Positions 1 through 8,329 of a stretch of 64,000 nucleotides of DNA are shown here, piece by piece. The DNA lies in contig OY762063.1 in NCBI GenBank assembly GCA_963665075.1, positions 1 through 64,000 of the forward strand, written 5' to 3'. The first letter of the stretch is position 1. Each line of letters starts with the position of its first letter. The translations under genes were made by a program, and so were the position numbers. The notes under the pieces are model-generated. The model made no database searches, was not told where the DNA came from, and saw only the letters and a list, made by a program, of their open reading frames with translations. This DNA comes from JAPULR01 sp963665075 (GTDB lineage: Bacteria > Chloroflexota > Dehalococcoidia > Lucifugimonadales > GCA-2712585).

Positions 1-96
1 CCGTGAAAACGGGAACCCAGGAGGGGAAGGGGGGCGACTCCCCCCATTGACACAACCGAATCCCGCGTTCACACTCCAAACGCTTGGATCCAAACC

Positions 97-124
97 GTAG
101 GGACGACCGGCCGGTCGTCTCTAC
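97..124. repeat. GTAG...CTAC palindrome, ACCGGCCGGT core
   Basis: Near-perfect 28-nt palindrome with outer arms GTAGGGACG and CGTCTCTAC around the core ACCGGCCGGT. The same core recurs at 36788-36817 and 36949-36974. It belongs to a family with constant outer arms and several cores (see findings). It lies just upstream of the first gene. Bases 1-60 before it hold a truncated copy of the HSRESGNP-type palindrome (GTGAAAACGGGAA) and a C/G run. Confidence 0.75.
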
Positions 125-246
125 ATCGTCGCCCATCAACAACCCCACCTAAGGAGGCCGCCGCCATCGAAACGCCAAATCCGTCCCCCGAACCGAGAGA
201 ATCAATCTGGAGCATCATCGCCCCCCTACGACCCTGGTATTTCGGC

Positions 247-636
247 GTGTTCCTGTTGGTGTTCGTCCCCGGAACCGGCATAAACGTCGCCATACAAATC
301 GCGGACAATGATGCTATGATGAGGATCTGGCACAATGCCCTGATGGCGGAAGGCCCGATAGCAATGGCCTCAGCGGCCATATCCTTCACCGCAACGGAAT
401 CATGGAGGGTAGGAATGGTAATAGCCCACGACATCCAGAGATGGCTGGACAAGCGCCGCAAGAAGCAGTTGGAAGCGGCCCGGGAAGAGGGTGAGGAACT
501 GGGCGAGGAACGGGGCATGGAACGGGGGCGCTCGCAAGAGCGGAGCTTGTGGCAGGAGTGGAACGCCCGCCGCTTGGAGGCCGAGTCCCGCGGCGAGGAC
601 TTCAGGGAGCCGCCGCCCAACGGGAAAATCGGCTAA
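247..636 (+). CDS. Small membrane protein with charged coiled tail, unknown function
   Basis: Not recognised. From the GTG at 247 it encodes 129 residues. The N-terminal part is hydrophobic (FLLVFVPGTGINVAI and a second patch near residues 30-50). The C-terminal half is a strongly charged helix (RRKKQLEAAREEGEELGEERGMERG), so one or two membrane segments followed by a cytoplasmic helix is likely. The hydrophobic stretch continues upstream in frame to 166 (IWSIIAPLRPWYFGVF) with no stop. A full AAGGAGG sits at 151-157, eight bases before an ATC codon at 166, so the true start may be there. There is no obvious partner; the next genes run the other way. Confidence 0.55.
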   Translation: MFLLVFVPGTGINVAIQIADNDAMMRIWHNALMAEGPIAMASAAISFTATESWRVGMVIAHDIQRWLDKRRKKQLEAAREEGEELGEERGMERGRSQERSLWQEWNARRLEAESRGEDFREPPPNGKIG

Positions 637-698
637 GCCGCGGCGCTTCTCTACCCTTGGACAAGCTCAGGGTGAGGAGGGAAGTTCCGCGTCTTCGC

Positions 699-1085
699 CT
701 ACCAGATCCGACGCACGCCGTATCCGTCAAATAGAGACTCGTTGGAAACGAGCGTCAGGTTGCGCGACAGGGCTTGGGCGATGAGCATCCGGTCGAAGGG
801 GTCCCCGTGTATCCCCGGCAACGCGCCTGCGCGTTCCGCATCCGACACGGTAATTTCCAACTCCTGAAATCCCTCCCCTGCAATCGCTCCCGCTATGTCC
901 GACGCAATCGCCTTGATTCCCGGCAATCTGCCCGAACGATATTTCGTGGCGATCTCCCAAGCCGTGGCCGCGCTCACAATGACTTCGTTGTCTCCGTCCT
1001 CCATCGCCCGGCGGGCGACCGACGGCAATCGCCTGCTGTCCTCAAACCACCATATCAGCGCATGGGTGTCCAGAAGCAGACGCAC
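699..1085 (-). CDS. PIN-domain ribonuclease toxin (VapC-like)
   Basis: 128-residue PIN-domain protein, expected to act as a metal-dependent ribonuclease toxin. The N-terminus LLLDTHALIWW carries the first acidic residue (Asp6). AATAWEIATKYRSGRL carries the conserved Glu, and DPFDRMLIAQA the later acidic residues. Length is normal for the family. It starts with GTG three bases after the stop of the Phd-like gene, in the antitoxin-then-toxin order of type II modules. Specific RNA targets cannot be predicted. Confidence 0.88.
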   Translation of the reverse strand: MRLLLDTHALIWWFEDSRRLPSVARRAMEDGDNEVIVSAATAWEIATKYRSGRLPGIKAIASDIAGAIAGEGFQELEITVSDAERAGALPGIHGDPFDRMLIAQALSRNLTLVSNESLFDGYGVRRIW

Positions 1086-1088
1086 TGT

Positions 1089-1337
1089 TTACGCTCTACC
1101 CTCCCACATGGCCAACTCCTCCTCCGGCAACGGGTCGAAGAAGCTGTCGTCCAACGTGATTTTACCCTTCCAGGCGCCGGGCTTGCGCTTGCCGCGCTTC
1201 TTCTTGACGGGCGCCAGCCGCTCCAGCCGCACCACGGGCTTGCCGTTGCGGGCGATGACGACTTCTTCTCCCGCCTCGACCTGTCTCAGCAGGCGGGATA
1301 GGTTGCTCTTTGCTTCACTTACGTTCACCGTGACCAT
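1089..1337 (-). CDS. Phd/YefM-family antitoxin
   Basis: 82 residues. The N-terminus MVTVNVSEAKSNLSRLLRQV is the typical Phd/YefM DNA-binding fold, followed by EEVVIARNGKPVVRLERL. The tail (KKKRGKRKPGAWKGKITLDDSFFDPLPEEELAMWE) is the variable part that should bind and neutralise the PIN toxin encoded directly downstream. Members of this family usually repress their own promoter, which fits the repeated GCTAAT motifs just upstream of its ATG. Confidence 0.88.
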   Translation of the reverse strand: MVTVNVSEAKSNLSRLLRQVEAGEEVVIARNGKPVVRLERLAPVKKKRGKRKPGAWKGKITLDDSFFDPLPEEELAMWEGRA

Positions 1338-1349
1338 GATGGCTTCTCC

Positions 1350-1383
1350 AATCGATAACTTAGCTAATGATATGGCTAATGCG
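1350..1383 (-). promoter_or_regulatory. Putative operator of the toxin-antitoxin pair
   Basis: AT-rich stretch immediately upstream of the antitoxin ATG. It contains the palindrome TTAGCTAA and a direct repeat GCTAAT-GATATG-GCTAAT. Such short repeats at this position are typical of autoregulated Phd operators; assignment is by position and pattern only. Confidence 0.4.
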
Positions 1384-1427
1384 ATGGGGTGTCAAAGAGA
1401 GAGGGGGTTGTGACGGGTTTCCTCGTC

Positions 1428-1513
1428 GCTCGACCCTTCGACAGGCCCTTCGATAAAATTGGGAGAGGCTCAGGATGAGGGGCCCCGTCATTTCCGTAAA
1501 GACGGGAATCCAG
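1428..1513. repeat. Dispersed repeats R2 and R1
   Basis: A diverged R2 copy (consensus CCCTTCGACAGGCTCAGGGT, 1428-1477) followed by a diverged R1 copy (consensus ATTCCCGCTTTCGCGGGAAT; here GTCATTTCCGTAAAGACGGGAAT at 1487-1509 in imperfect form). These fill most of the gap between the antitoxin gene and the RdhA-like gene; nothing else is seen until the promoter at 1632. Confidence 0.7.
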
Positions 1514-1631
1514 GGAGGCGGAAAGGGGGGTGTCCGGCATGGGAGCGGTGGATTTCCGCCCGCGCGGGGGTTAAGGGGCGGGGGTTGGGATGGCAGAAAG
1601 CGTAGGGGAGGGGATGAAATGGTCAAGTTTC

Positions 1632-1681
1632 CATAATTCATGGGAAATTATGTTGACACTGCCGTTAAGCATGGGTATTCT
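1632..1681 (+). promoter_or_regulatory. Sigma70-type promoter with overlapping inverted repeat
   Basis: TTGACA (1653-1658), 17-bp spacer, TATTCT (1676-1681), 45 bp before the ATG of the RdhA-like gene. An inverted repeat CATAATT-7 nt-AATTATG (1632-1638 / 1646-1652) abuts the -35 box and is a plausible regulator site. Confidence 0.6.
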
Positions 1682-1726
1682 AGGCAACAATATCCAATAT
1701 CCAAAATCGGCTCATAAGGGGGAAAT

Positions 1727-3007
1727 ATGGTCACGAAGAAGGTTAGCCACGTTGTGAAGCGCCCCGGACTTCGGTTGAAGGACCCCGCCTATGAGATTCC
1801 GGTCGCCGAGGACCTGGCGACGACGCCGGGGATTCGGCAAAATCAGAAGGACGTGGATTTCTACTCCAGGTCCTACCCCCTGGAGAGCCAGAACATCGAG
1901 TACACCGCCGACCGGGCGTGGGTGTGGACGGTTTACAGTCCTGAAGAGGAAGAGTCGCACCTGGAGCACGAGCGGTTGCAGGCGCCGGTGGTGAACGCCG
2001 CCGCGACCTCGGCGGACATCGCGCCCACGGCGGCGCCGACGGGGAAGGACGTGACGGAGGAGATCAAGCTGAAGGCGCGGGAGCTGGGGTTCGGCGAGGT
2101 GGGGATGACGCGGTACGACCGTCGCTACACCTTCAAGTACAAGAAGCGGTGGACTCGGTTCGAGCACGCCATCTGCCTGGCCTATGAGCAGGACTACGAG
2201 CGGACGCAGTCGATACCGAGCAGCTTCGCCGAGTACACCCACTTCGGCACGTATCGGACGATGAGCCAGCTGGGGCTGATGATGGCGGACTACATCCGCG
2301 GCCTGGGCTACCACGCGCAGGTGCACAGCCCGAACGACAACAGCGCGCCGTACATTCCGATGTTCGTCGCGGCGGGTCTGGGGCAGCTTGGGGCCAACGG
2401 GCAGCTGCTTTCGCCCCACTTCGGGTCGCGGGCGCGGCTGATGGTGATTACGACGGACGCGCCGGTGACGTATGACGAGTCGGTGGACTACGGCATCCAC
2501 AAGTTCTGCGAGGTCTGCCAGGTGTGCGTGAACCGCTGTCCTGGCAGGGCGCTGATGCGGGACAAGGTGTGGTGGCGCGGCGTCGAGAAGCACAAGCTGG
2601 TGTACGAACGGTGCCGCCCGGTGATGGCGCGGTATTCGGGCTGCGGCGTGTGCATGAAGGTGTGCCCCATCCAGAAGTACGGCATGAAGCCGGTGATGGA
2701 GCACTACGTGGCGACGGGGGAGGTGCTGGGGAAGGGCACCCACGCGTTGGAGGGCTACAACATCGAGGGGAAGGGGTACTTCGGCCCTGGCGAGCTTCCG
2801 CACTTCAACCACGACTTCTTCGAGATTCCGCATGGCCGGTCGGAGGACTTGCTGTTCGAGCAGTTCAAGGCGAAGTTGAGCAATCACGAGATACCGGACG
2901 GGCCCGCGGGGGACGAGGCGCTGCGGAGCTTCAAGCAGCGGGTAGAGGAGATTCTGGCGGAGCCGGAGACGGATTCGATGTTCGCGATTATGCCGGAAGA
3001 AGCGTAG
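1727..3007 (+). CDS. Reductive-dehalogenase-like (RdhA family) double 4Fe-4S protein
   Basis: 426 residues. The C-terminal half has two ferredoxin-type cluster motifs as in RdhA and epoxyqueuosine reductases: C261xxC264xxC267xxxC271P, and C296 with C306xxC309xxxC313P. Upstream, residues about 190-240 (GLGYHAQVH ... AGLGQLGANGQLLSPHFGSRARL) match the corrinoid-binding/active-site region of the RdhA family. Family members reduce substrates with a cobamide and two clusters. There is no twin-arginine signal and no RdhB-like anchor gene nearby, so a soluble cytoplasmic enzyme is likely. It is a single-gene unit with its own promoter (1653-1681) and terminator (3032-3066). A dehalogenation substrate is not established. 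Confidence 0.78.
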   Translation: MVTKKVSHVVKRPGLRLKDPAYEIPVAEDLATTPGIRQNQKDVDFYSRSYPLESQNIEYTADRAWVWTVYSPEEEESHLEHERLQAPVVNAAATSADIAPTAAPTGKDVTEEIKLKARELGFGEVGMTRYDRRYTFKYKKRWTRFEHAICLAYEQDYERTQSIPSSFAEYTHFGTYRTMSQLGLMMADYIRGLGYHAQVHSPNDNSAPYIPMFVAAGLGQLGANGQLLSPHFGSRARLMVITTDAPVTYDESVDYGIHKFCEVCQVCVNRCPGRALMRDKVWWRGVEKHKLVYERCRPVMARYSGCGVCMKVCPIQKYGMKPVMEHYVATGEVLGKGTHALEGYNIEGKGYFGPGELPHFNHDFFEIPHGRSEDLLFEQFKAKLSNHEIPDGPAGDEALRSFKQRVEEILAEPETDSMFAIMPEEA

Positions 3008-3031
3008 CCCGCACGATTCGGGACACTAGAG

Positions 3032-3066
3032 AGGCGCCGGCGTTTGCACGTCGGCGCCTTTTTGTT
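3032..3066 (+). terminator. Rho-independent terminator of the RdhA-like gene
   Basis: Inverted repeat AGGCGCCG (3032-3039) / CGGCGCCT (3052-3059), followed by five T and a GTT. It begins 24 bases after the stop codon. Confidence 0.85.
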
Positions 3067-3090
3067 GGGCGGCAGCATCCCCCATAGAAG

Positions 3091-5541
3091 TCACGCCGCC
3101 GTGGGGTATTCCTCTCCTATGACGCCATCCGTCCGCAAGTCTTCAATCTCCGTGGCGCACAGCCCAAGAATCTCGCCGTACACGTAGTCGTTGTGTTCGC
3201 CAAGGCCGTTGGGCGGACGAGGCGGAGGTTGCTTCACAGCCGTCAAGTCCCACAGAAATCCCGGATAGCGATGCACTCCCGCCACGGAATGGTTCATCTC
3301 CTGGAAGAAGCCCCGCGCCGCGAGATGCGGGTCCTGGTAGAGGTCCTCGTCGTCCAGCACCGCCAGGGACGGTACGCCCGCCTTCTGCAGGAGTTTCATC
3401 GCCTCCATCTTGTCGCGCTGACGCGTCCAAACTTCTATCGCCGCGTCCAAAGCGTCGTGATTCTCCCGCCGATGCTCCTCGTCAACGAACCGCTCATCAT
3501 CCAACCATCCCTCATTTCCCATAGCGACGCACAACGCCCGCCATTCCTCCTCAGAAGTCACGTTGATGACGACCCATTGGTCCTCGCCAAGGCACGGGTA
3601 GCAGCCGTAGGGCGCGTGGCGGGGATGGCGGTTGCCCCACTTCTGCGGGTTGCGTCCGTTCATGGAGAAGTCCATGAAGGGGCCGCCCAGATGGTGCAGG
3701 AAGGTCTCCACCTGCGACATGTCGATCCACTGACCCCGGCCAGTCCGCTCGCGGTAGTGAAGGGCGGCGAGGATGGCGTAGACCGCCGTCACCGCGGCGG
3801 TTGCGTCGGTGTGTTGAATCAAAGGCGTGGTTGAATCGTCGGTGTCGGCGTAGCCCCGCATGGCGTGGTGGCCGGTGAAGCCGTCCAGCGCGCTTCCGAG
3901 GGCGGCGTACCCCTGGTACGGCCCTTCCTCGCCCCAGCCGGACATCCCCAGCATGACGATTTTGGGGTTCATCTTGACGATGGACGCGTAATCGACGCCC
4001 AACCGCGCCGACGTGCCCGCGGTGAAGGACGCGAGGAGCGCATCCGCCTTGCCAATGAGCCGCTTGAACAGCGCCATGCCGCGCTCGTCCTTGAGGTTCA
4101 GCGTGATGCCTAGCTTGTTGCGGTTGGCCATGTTGTGAAGGGCCGACCTGTCCCACGGACGGGGCGCGTCCGGGTCGTTGCCGCTGTAGCCGATGGCCTG
4201 TCCGGTCAGGCGCGTCAGGGACGGACGGGGGAAGGACTCCAGCTTGATGACCGTCGCGCCCAGGTCGCCGAGCATGGAGGCCGCCATAGGCCCGGCCCAG
4301 ACCTCCGACATATCCACAACCACGAACCCGTCGAGCGACGGGGAGGCGTCCCGCATTTCCCCTTTCGGCCTCGCAACCTTTTTCTCCTCGCCGCCAAGTT
4401 TCCGCAGAATTTCATCCGTATGTTCCCCCAACATTGGTGCCGTAGAGCCGGTGCGCCACGGCGTCTCGCTCATCTTTACCGGCGGGCCCAACTCCGGCAA
4501 TTCGCCAATTTTAGGGAGCTTGACGCGTCCGAAAAATCCGCGCGCCTTCAGCTGCGGGTCATCCATCAATTCCCTGAAGGACAGCACCGGCGCGCACATC
4601 ACCTTGCGCGCCTGGCAGAGGGCGAACACCTCCCGCTTGGTGTGCTGCATCAGCCACTCGATGAATAGGGCGTCGAACTCCTCGGCGTTCCTGCTGCGGT
4701 TCTCCGACTCCGCAAACCGCGGGTCTTGGGCCATGTCCGGTCTGCCCATCGCATCGCACAACCGCCGAAAGTACACGTCGTAGCCCACACCCATCACCAC
4801 GTACCCGTCCTGGCACGGGTAGGCCCCCTGCGGAATGCCGCCCGGCCATCTTTCCCGCGACGTTTTGACGCCTGTGTACTCGTAGAACAGCGCGCGGCTG
4901 TCCACGTTGGCGATAAGCGACTCCTGGGCCGAAGCGTCCACCTGCTGTCCTACGCCTTGCCTGCGACTCGCGAACAACGCGCCCATCGTAGCGGCGGCGG
5001 CTGTGGCCCCCGCCTGGTGCCAGACCACGTCCGGCGCGTAGGGAATCGGCTCCCTGTCCAACAGCCCGTGGACGTACATCCGACCGCTCATGGCGAAGAC
5101 GCCGAAGTCCGTCGCCTTGTAATTTCGGTACGGCCCCGTCTGGCCGAAGGGGGTTATGGAAGTCATCACCAAGGCCGGATTCGGCACCGACAACGCGTCG
5201 AATCCCAAGCCTATCGACGCCATGAAGCCAGGCGAGTAAGTCTCGATGATTACGTCCGCATTGGCTGCCAACCGCCTGAGAATCGACCGCCTTTCCTTCC
5301 TTTCAATGTCCAACGTCAGGCTCCGCTTCCCCGCGTTCAGATGCAGGAACAGCCCGCTCTTCTCCAGATGGGCAATGTCTTGAGGAAACGGCCCAACCCT
5401 TCGCGCCCAGTCACCGACGCCCGGCGGCTCCACCTTGATAACGTCCGCACCGAAACCCGCCAGCAACCGCCCGCAGTAAGCCCCGGCGACGTTGTCGCTC
5501 AGGTCAAGGACCGTTACGTCTGAGAGGGCTGAATCCGGCAT
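3091..5541 (-). CDS. Fused double CaiB/BaiF family III CoA-transferase
   Basis: 816 residues, twice the usual family III length of about 400. Two complete CoA-transferase domains follow one another (about 1-385 and 400-810). Each starts with the typical segment (VTVLDLSDNVAGAYCGRLLAGFGADVIKVE; FVVVDMSEVWAGPMAASMLGDLGATVIKLE). Each has the GQ-x-(V/I)-D motif with the conserved Asp (GQQVDASAQ, Asp202; GQWIDMSQ near 615). The enzyme should move CoA between acyl-CoA and a free acid. Normal family III enzymes are interlocked dimers, so the fusion may fold as a pseudo-dimer. It is last in a minus-strand operon after two acyl-CoA dehydrogenases, so it probably activates the acid they oxidise or recycles CoA from a product. 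Confidence 0.88.
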   Translation of the reverse strand: MPDSALSDVTVLDLSDNVAGAYCGRLLAGFGADVIKVEPPGVGDWARRVGPFPQDIAHLEKSGLFLHLNAGKRSLTLDIERKERRSILRRLAANADVIIETYSPGFMASIGLGFDALSVPNPALVMTSITPFGQTGPYRNYKATDFGVFAMSGRMYVHGLLDREPIPYAPDVVWHQAGATAAAATMGALFASRRQGVGQQVDASAQESLIANVDSRALFYEYTGVKTSRERWPGGIPQGAYPCQDGYVVMGVGYDVYFRRLCDAMGRPDMAQDPRFAESENRSRNAEEFDALFIEWLMQHTKREVFALCQARKVMCAPVLSFRELMDDPQLKARGFFGRVKLPKIGELPELGPPVKMSETPWRTGSTAPMLGEHTDEILRKLGGEEKKVARPKGEMRDASPSLDGFVVVDMSEVWAGPMAASMLGDLGATVIKLESFPRPSLTRLTGQAIGYSGNDPDAPRPWDRSALHNMANRNKLGITLNLKDERGMALFKRLIGKADALLASFTAGTSARLGVDYASIVKMNPKIVMLGMSGWGEEGPYQGYAALGSALDGFTGHHAMRGYADTDDSTTPLIQHTDATAAVTAVYAILAALHYRERTGRGQWIDMSQVETFLHHLGGPFMDFSMNGRNPQKWGNRHPRHAPYGCYPCLGEDQWVVINVTSEEEWRALCVAMGNEGWLDDERFVDEEHRRENHDALDAAIEVWTRQRDKMEAMKLLQKAGVPSLAVLDDEDLYQDPHLAARGFFQEMNHSVAGVHRYPGFLWDLTAVKQPPPRPPNGLGEHNDYVYGEILGLCATEIEDLRTDGVIGEEYPTAA

Positions 5542-5565
5542 GGCAGTGAATCACGTCCGGCGCGG

Positions 5566-6672
5566 CTAAAGGCCCATCGCTCTGCGGATGTTCTCCAGTT
5601 GCCGAAACGTCCCGCCGCCTTCCGCTTCTGCCAGCCTGTTGCGCGCGCTGTAGAGTTGCATGTCGTGCTCCACGGTGTAGGAGATTCCGGCATAGACTCC
5701 GTGCCCGACAACCGTGGACATACGGCTCATTTCGTCCGCCGCCGCCTTCGCCAACGCAATTTCTTCCGAGCAGTCGCGACCTTCGGACATGCTGCAAGCG
5801 GCGCGATATGCCAGCAGTTCGGCGGCGTCCACCGCCACCCGCAAGTCCGCCAACTGGTGCTGGATCGCCTGGAATGTGCCGATGGGCCGACCGAACTGCA
5901 CCCTGGTTTTTGCGTAGTCGATGACCATCTCCAGAATCTTCCGACCTCGACCCACCATCTCGCCGCACTGCACCAGCGTGGCCCACTCCAGCGCAGGTTC
6001 AAGATTCAGCCCGCCGTCCATATCCTCGCCCAAAATCATCTCGTGCGTGACCTCGATGTCGTTGAACTCCACCCGCGCTTGCGGATAGCCCGCGATGCTT
6101 GCCAATGGTTCAATCGAAACGCCATCGGCATTAGGCGACAGCAGGAGCAGTGAAATTCCTCCATCTTCCGGCCCGCCAGCGACGCATATCAGTATGTCCG
6201 ATGAAATCGCGAATGGTACGAAGGACTTGACTCCGTTGAGAGAATTCCGGTCGTCCCCTTTGGTGACCTTGGTGGAACACCCGCCCGCCTCCTCATCCAA
6301 CGCCAGACTCATAATCAACCGCCCCTGCGCCAAAAGCGGCAGCATATCTGACTTCTGCGAAGGGCTTCCCGACAGTTCCAACAGCCGCCCGCAGGCGATT
6401 GACGACGTCAGGTACGGCGAAGGCAGCAGCGCCCGCCCCATCTCCGACGACAGCACTAACTGGTCTACCGCGTCCCCGCCTATCCCGCTGTGCTCAACCG
6501 GCAGCGACAGCCCCAGCCATCCCAGTTCCGCCATTTGCTGCCACAACTCCGGCGAATACCCCTCGGCGGAATCTTCCAGTTCGCGCACCAGCGTCGTCGG
6601 GCAGTTGGCCTCCAGAAACTCCCGCGCCGTCCGACGCAGCATCTCCTGGCTTTCGTTGAGTGAGAGATCCAA
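5566..6672 (-). CDS. Acyl-CoA dehydrogenase, smaller subunit of a pair
   Basis: 368 residues with the acyl-CoA dehydrogenase fold: N-terminal helices (ESQEMLRRTAREFLEANCP), a weakly conserved middle beta domain, and a C-terminal helical domain (YAKTRVQFGRPIGTFQAIQHQLADL). The C-terminal TVEHDMQLYSARN resembles the (W/V)EHD motif holding the catalytic Glu in the two-subunit FadE/ChsE-type enzymes. The middle-domain FAD-binding segment is degenerate, as expected when a partner supplies it. The gene begins 6 bp after the stop of the upstream paralogue, so a heteromeric flavoenzyme is likely. Confidence 0.85.
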   Translation of the reverse strand: MDLSLNESQEMLRRTAREFLEANCPTTLVRELEDSAEGYSPELWQQMAELGWLGLSLPVEHSGIGGDAVDQLVLSSEMGRALLPSPYLTSSIACGRLLELSGSPSQKSDMLPLLAQGRLIMSLALDEEAGGCSTKVTKGDDRNSLNGVKSFVPFAISSDILICVAGGPEDGGISLLLLSPNADGVSIEPLASIAGYPQARVEFNDIEVTHEMILGEDMDGGLNLEPALEWATLVQCGEMVGRGRKILEMVIDYAKTRVQFGRPIGTFQAIQHQLADLRVAVDAAELLAYRAACSMSEGRDCSEEIALAKAAADEMSRMSTVVGHGVYAGISYTVEHDMQLYSARNRLAEAEGGGTFRQLENIRRAMGL

Positions 6673-6678
6673 CGTTCG

Positions 6679-7830
6679 TTACCTGGGAAGACCCAGGCCC
6701 CGCTGGGCGATGATATTGCGGTGAATTTCCATCGTCCCCGCGCCATGCATGTGCATGCTCTCCCGGCTCAGACCCTCGATGGCGCCCTGAATCGGCGCGG
6801 CGTCGCATTCCGGCGTCAGCGTACCCAGTTTGCCCAGAATTTCCATCGCTTCCTGCGCGAAGTAGAGACGCTGCTGAGTGCCGTACAGGAACGCTATGGA
6901 CGCCTCGGCGTTGGGCACTTCCCCGCGGCTCTGCATCCACGCCACCTTCCAGCACAGCGCCGCCCACCCTTCCAGCCCCACCTTCACCCGCGCCAGCTTG
7001 TGCCGCGCCACCGCGTCGCCCCTCAGCCCGGCGTCCTTGCAGAACTCCACGAAGTCATCGAAGGTTCGACGCACCCGCGCGTATCGTTCCAGCCCCGCCC
7101 GCTCGTAGTCCAGTGTGGTCATGGCGTGATACCAGCCTTGGTTCTCCTGCCCCACCAGGCACGAACGCGACACGCGCACGTTGTCGAAGAAGGTCTGGGC
7201 CGCCACCTCGCCGTTGATGTACGGCAGCGGACGGGTGGAAATCCCGGGCGTGTCCATCTCGACGATGAACAGGCTGATGCCGCGATGCTTGGGCGCGTCG
7301 GGGTCCGTCCGAGCCAGCAGGTAGATGAAGTCGGCGTGGGCGTAGTAGCTGGTGAACATCTTGGAGCCGTTCAGGACGAAGTGGTCGCCGTCCGCCTCGG
7401 CGCGCATCTGGAGGGAGGCCAGGTCCGACCCCGCGTCCGGCTCCGTGAACCCCTGGCAGTATTCCGCGTCGCCTCGCGCGATGGGCGGAAGATAGCGCGC
7501 CTTCTGTTCAGGCGTGCCGAATTTGATGATGGCCGGGCCGGCGAAGTTGATACCCGTGATTCCCACCCGTTGAACCTTGTGGTAGCCGATCTGCTCGTCG
7601 AGAATGGACTGCTCCAGGAACGTCTTGCCGCCGCCGCCGTACTCCTCCGGCCAGCCGACGGTCAACCATCGCCTTTCCGCCAACCGGCGAAACAAGTCGC
7701 GGCTGAACCAGTATTTATCCTCCGAAAACGTGCCGAAGACGGTCTCGTACTCCGGCGACATCTCCTGACGGAGGAATTCGCTGACTTCCTGCCGAAACTG
7801 GTGCTGTTCTTGAGTGAATCGAAAGCGCAT
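6679..7830 (-). CDS. Acyl-CoA dehydrogenase, larger subunit of a pair
   Basis: 383 residues with all three acyl-CoA dehydrogenase domains. The FAD/substrate motif CQGFTEPDAGSDLASLQMRAEADGDHFVLNGSKMFTSYYAHAD is well preserved near residues 130-175. The C-terminus HMHGAGTMEIHRNIIAQRGLGL lacks the usual catalytic Glu context. This fits a heteromer in which this chain binds FAD and the downstream 368-residue chain carries the base. It is first gene of the operon 7830-3091 (dehydrogenase, dehydrogenase, CoA-transferase). The tight spacing to its partner supports co-translation. Confidence 0.87.
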   Translation of the reverse strand: MRFRFTQEQHQFRQEVSEFLRQEMSPEYETVFGTFSEDKYWFSRDLFRRLAERRWLTVGWPEEYGGGGKTFLEQSILDEQIGYHKVQRVGITGINFAGPAIIKFGTPEQKARYLPPIARGDAEYCQGFTEPDAGSDLASLQMRAEADGDHFVLNGSKMFTSYYAHADFIYLLARTDPDAPKHRGISLFIVEMDTPGISTRPLPYINGEVAAQTFFDNVRVSRSCLVGQENQGWYHAMTTLDYERAGLERYARVRRTFDDFVEFCKDAGLRGDAVARHKLARVKVGLEGWAALCWKVAWMQSRGEVPNAEASIAFLYGTQQRLYFAQEAMEILGKLGTLTPECDAAPIQGAIEGLSRESMHMHGAGTMEIHRNIIAQRGLGLPR

Positions 7831-7844
7831 CTTATTCGTACCCG

Positions 7845-7873
7845 ATTATATCCAACCTCGCTATCCTCGCCAA
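7845..7873 (-). promoter_or_regulatory. Promoter of the acyl-CoA dehydrogenase operon
   Basis: On the minus strand TTGGCG (7868-7873), 17-bp spacer, perfect TATAAT (7845-7850), ending 14 bp before the ATG of the 383-residue dehydrogenase. The 5' leader would be very short. Confidence 0.55.
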
Positions 7874-7885
7874 CCACCCCCTCCC

Positions 7886-7941
7886 GCTCGACCCTTCGAC
7901 AAGCTCAGGGTGAGCGGATGGGGTTCGGCTCAGGGTGAGAG
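7886..7941. repeat. Dispersed repeat R2, with a second partial copy
   Basis: A copy of GCTCGACCCTTCGACAAGCT...CAGGGTGAGCGG, then a partial second GGCTCAGGGTGAG. It separates two minus-strand operons. Confidence 0.8.
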
Positions 7942-7962
7942 GGAGGAAAAGCCCGTCGCAGC

Positions 7963-8316
7963 CTAGTCGATTCGCTCAGTCAGGATGTGCCGCCGATTCC
8001 GCGTGTAGGGACGCACCTGCTCCGGCCACCGGCCCTCCTCAACCGCCTCTCCCCAAGCGTCGGAAAGCAGCACCTCCGGGCTTTCGACCTCGTACATCGC
8101 ATGATAGCTCGGCTCGTCGTCGAACCGCATCTCCTTTCGCTCCCCGCCGATGAGCATAGTCAACGGGCGCATCTTGAAGCGCGCGACCGAAACCACGCCG
8201 GGCACCGTCAGCAGGTTCGGCACGTGCTCCTCGTCGTACACCTCGTTGAACAGGTCTTCCTGCTCGGACTCCACGTCCATGCTTGCTATGAAAAGGTACT
8301 TAGACTTCTTTGCCAT
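7963..8316 (-). CDS. EthD-like ferredoxin-fold small protein, unknown function
   Basis: 117 residues. KYLFIASMDVESEQEDLFNEVYDEEHVPNLLTVPGVVSVARF has the layout of EthD-type dimeric alpha/beta-barrel proteins (beta strand, helix with Glu-His-x-Pro, VPGV-x-x-A-x-R/F). The middle and C-terminus are acidic and not recognised. The ATG is preceded by GGAGAG, 13 bp after the stop of the FAD-subunit gene, so it is the fourth gene of the molybdenum-hydroxylase operon. Small proteins of this fold often accompany ring-oxidising or ring-opening enzymes; its role here is unknown. Confidence 0.6.
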   Translation of the reverse strand: MAKKSKYLFIASMDVESEQEDLFNEVYDEEHVPNLLTVPGVVSVARFKMRPLTMLIGGERKEMRFDDEPSYHAMYEVESPEVLLSDAWGEAVEEGRWPEQVRPYTRNRRHILTERID

Positions 8317-8329
8317 TGTTTCTCTCCTT

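Noticed and set aside
69..620. 183-codon open frame on the minus strand opposite the first membrane protein
   Set aside because: Ser/Arg-rich with no domain or ribosome site; it is the antisense of the plus-strand gene, whose product has a coherent membrane pattern.
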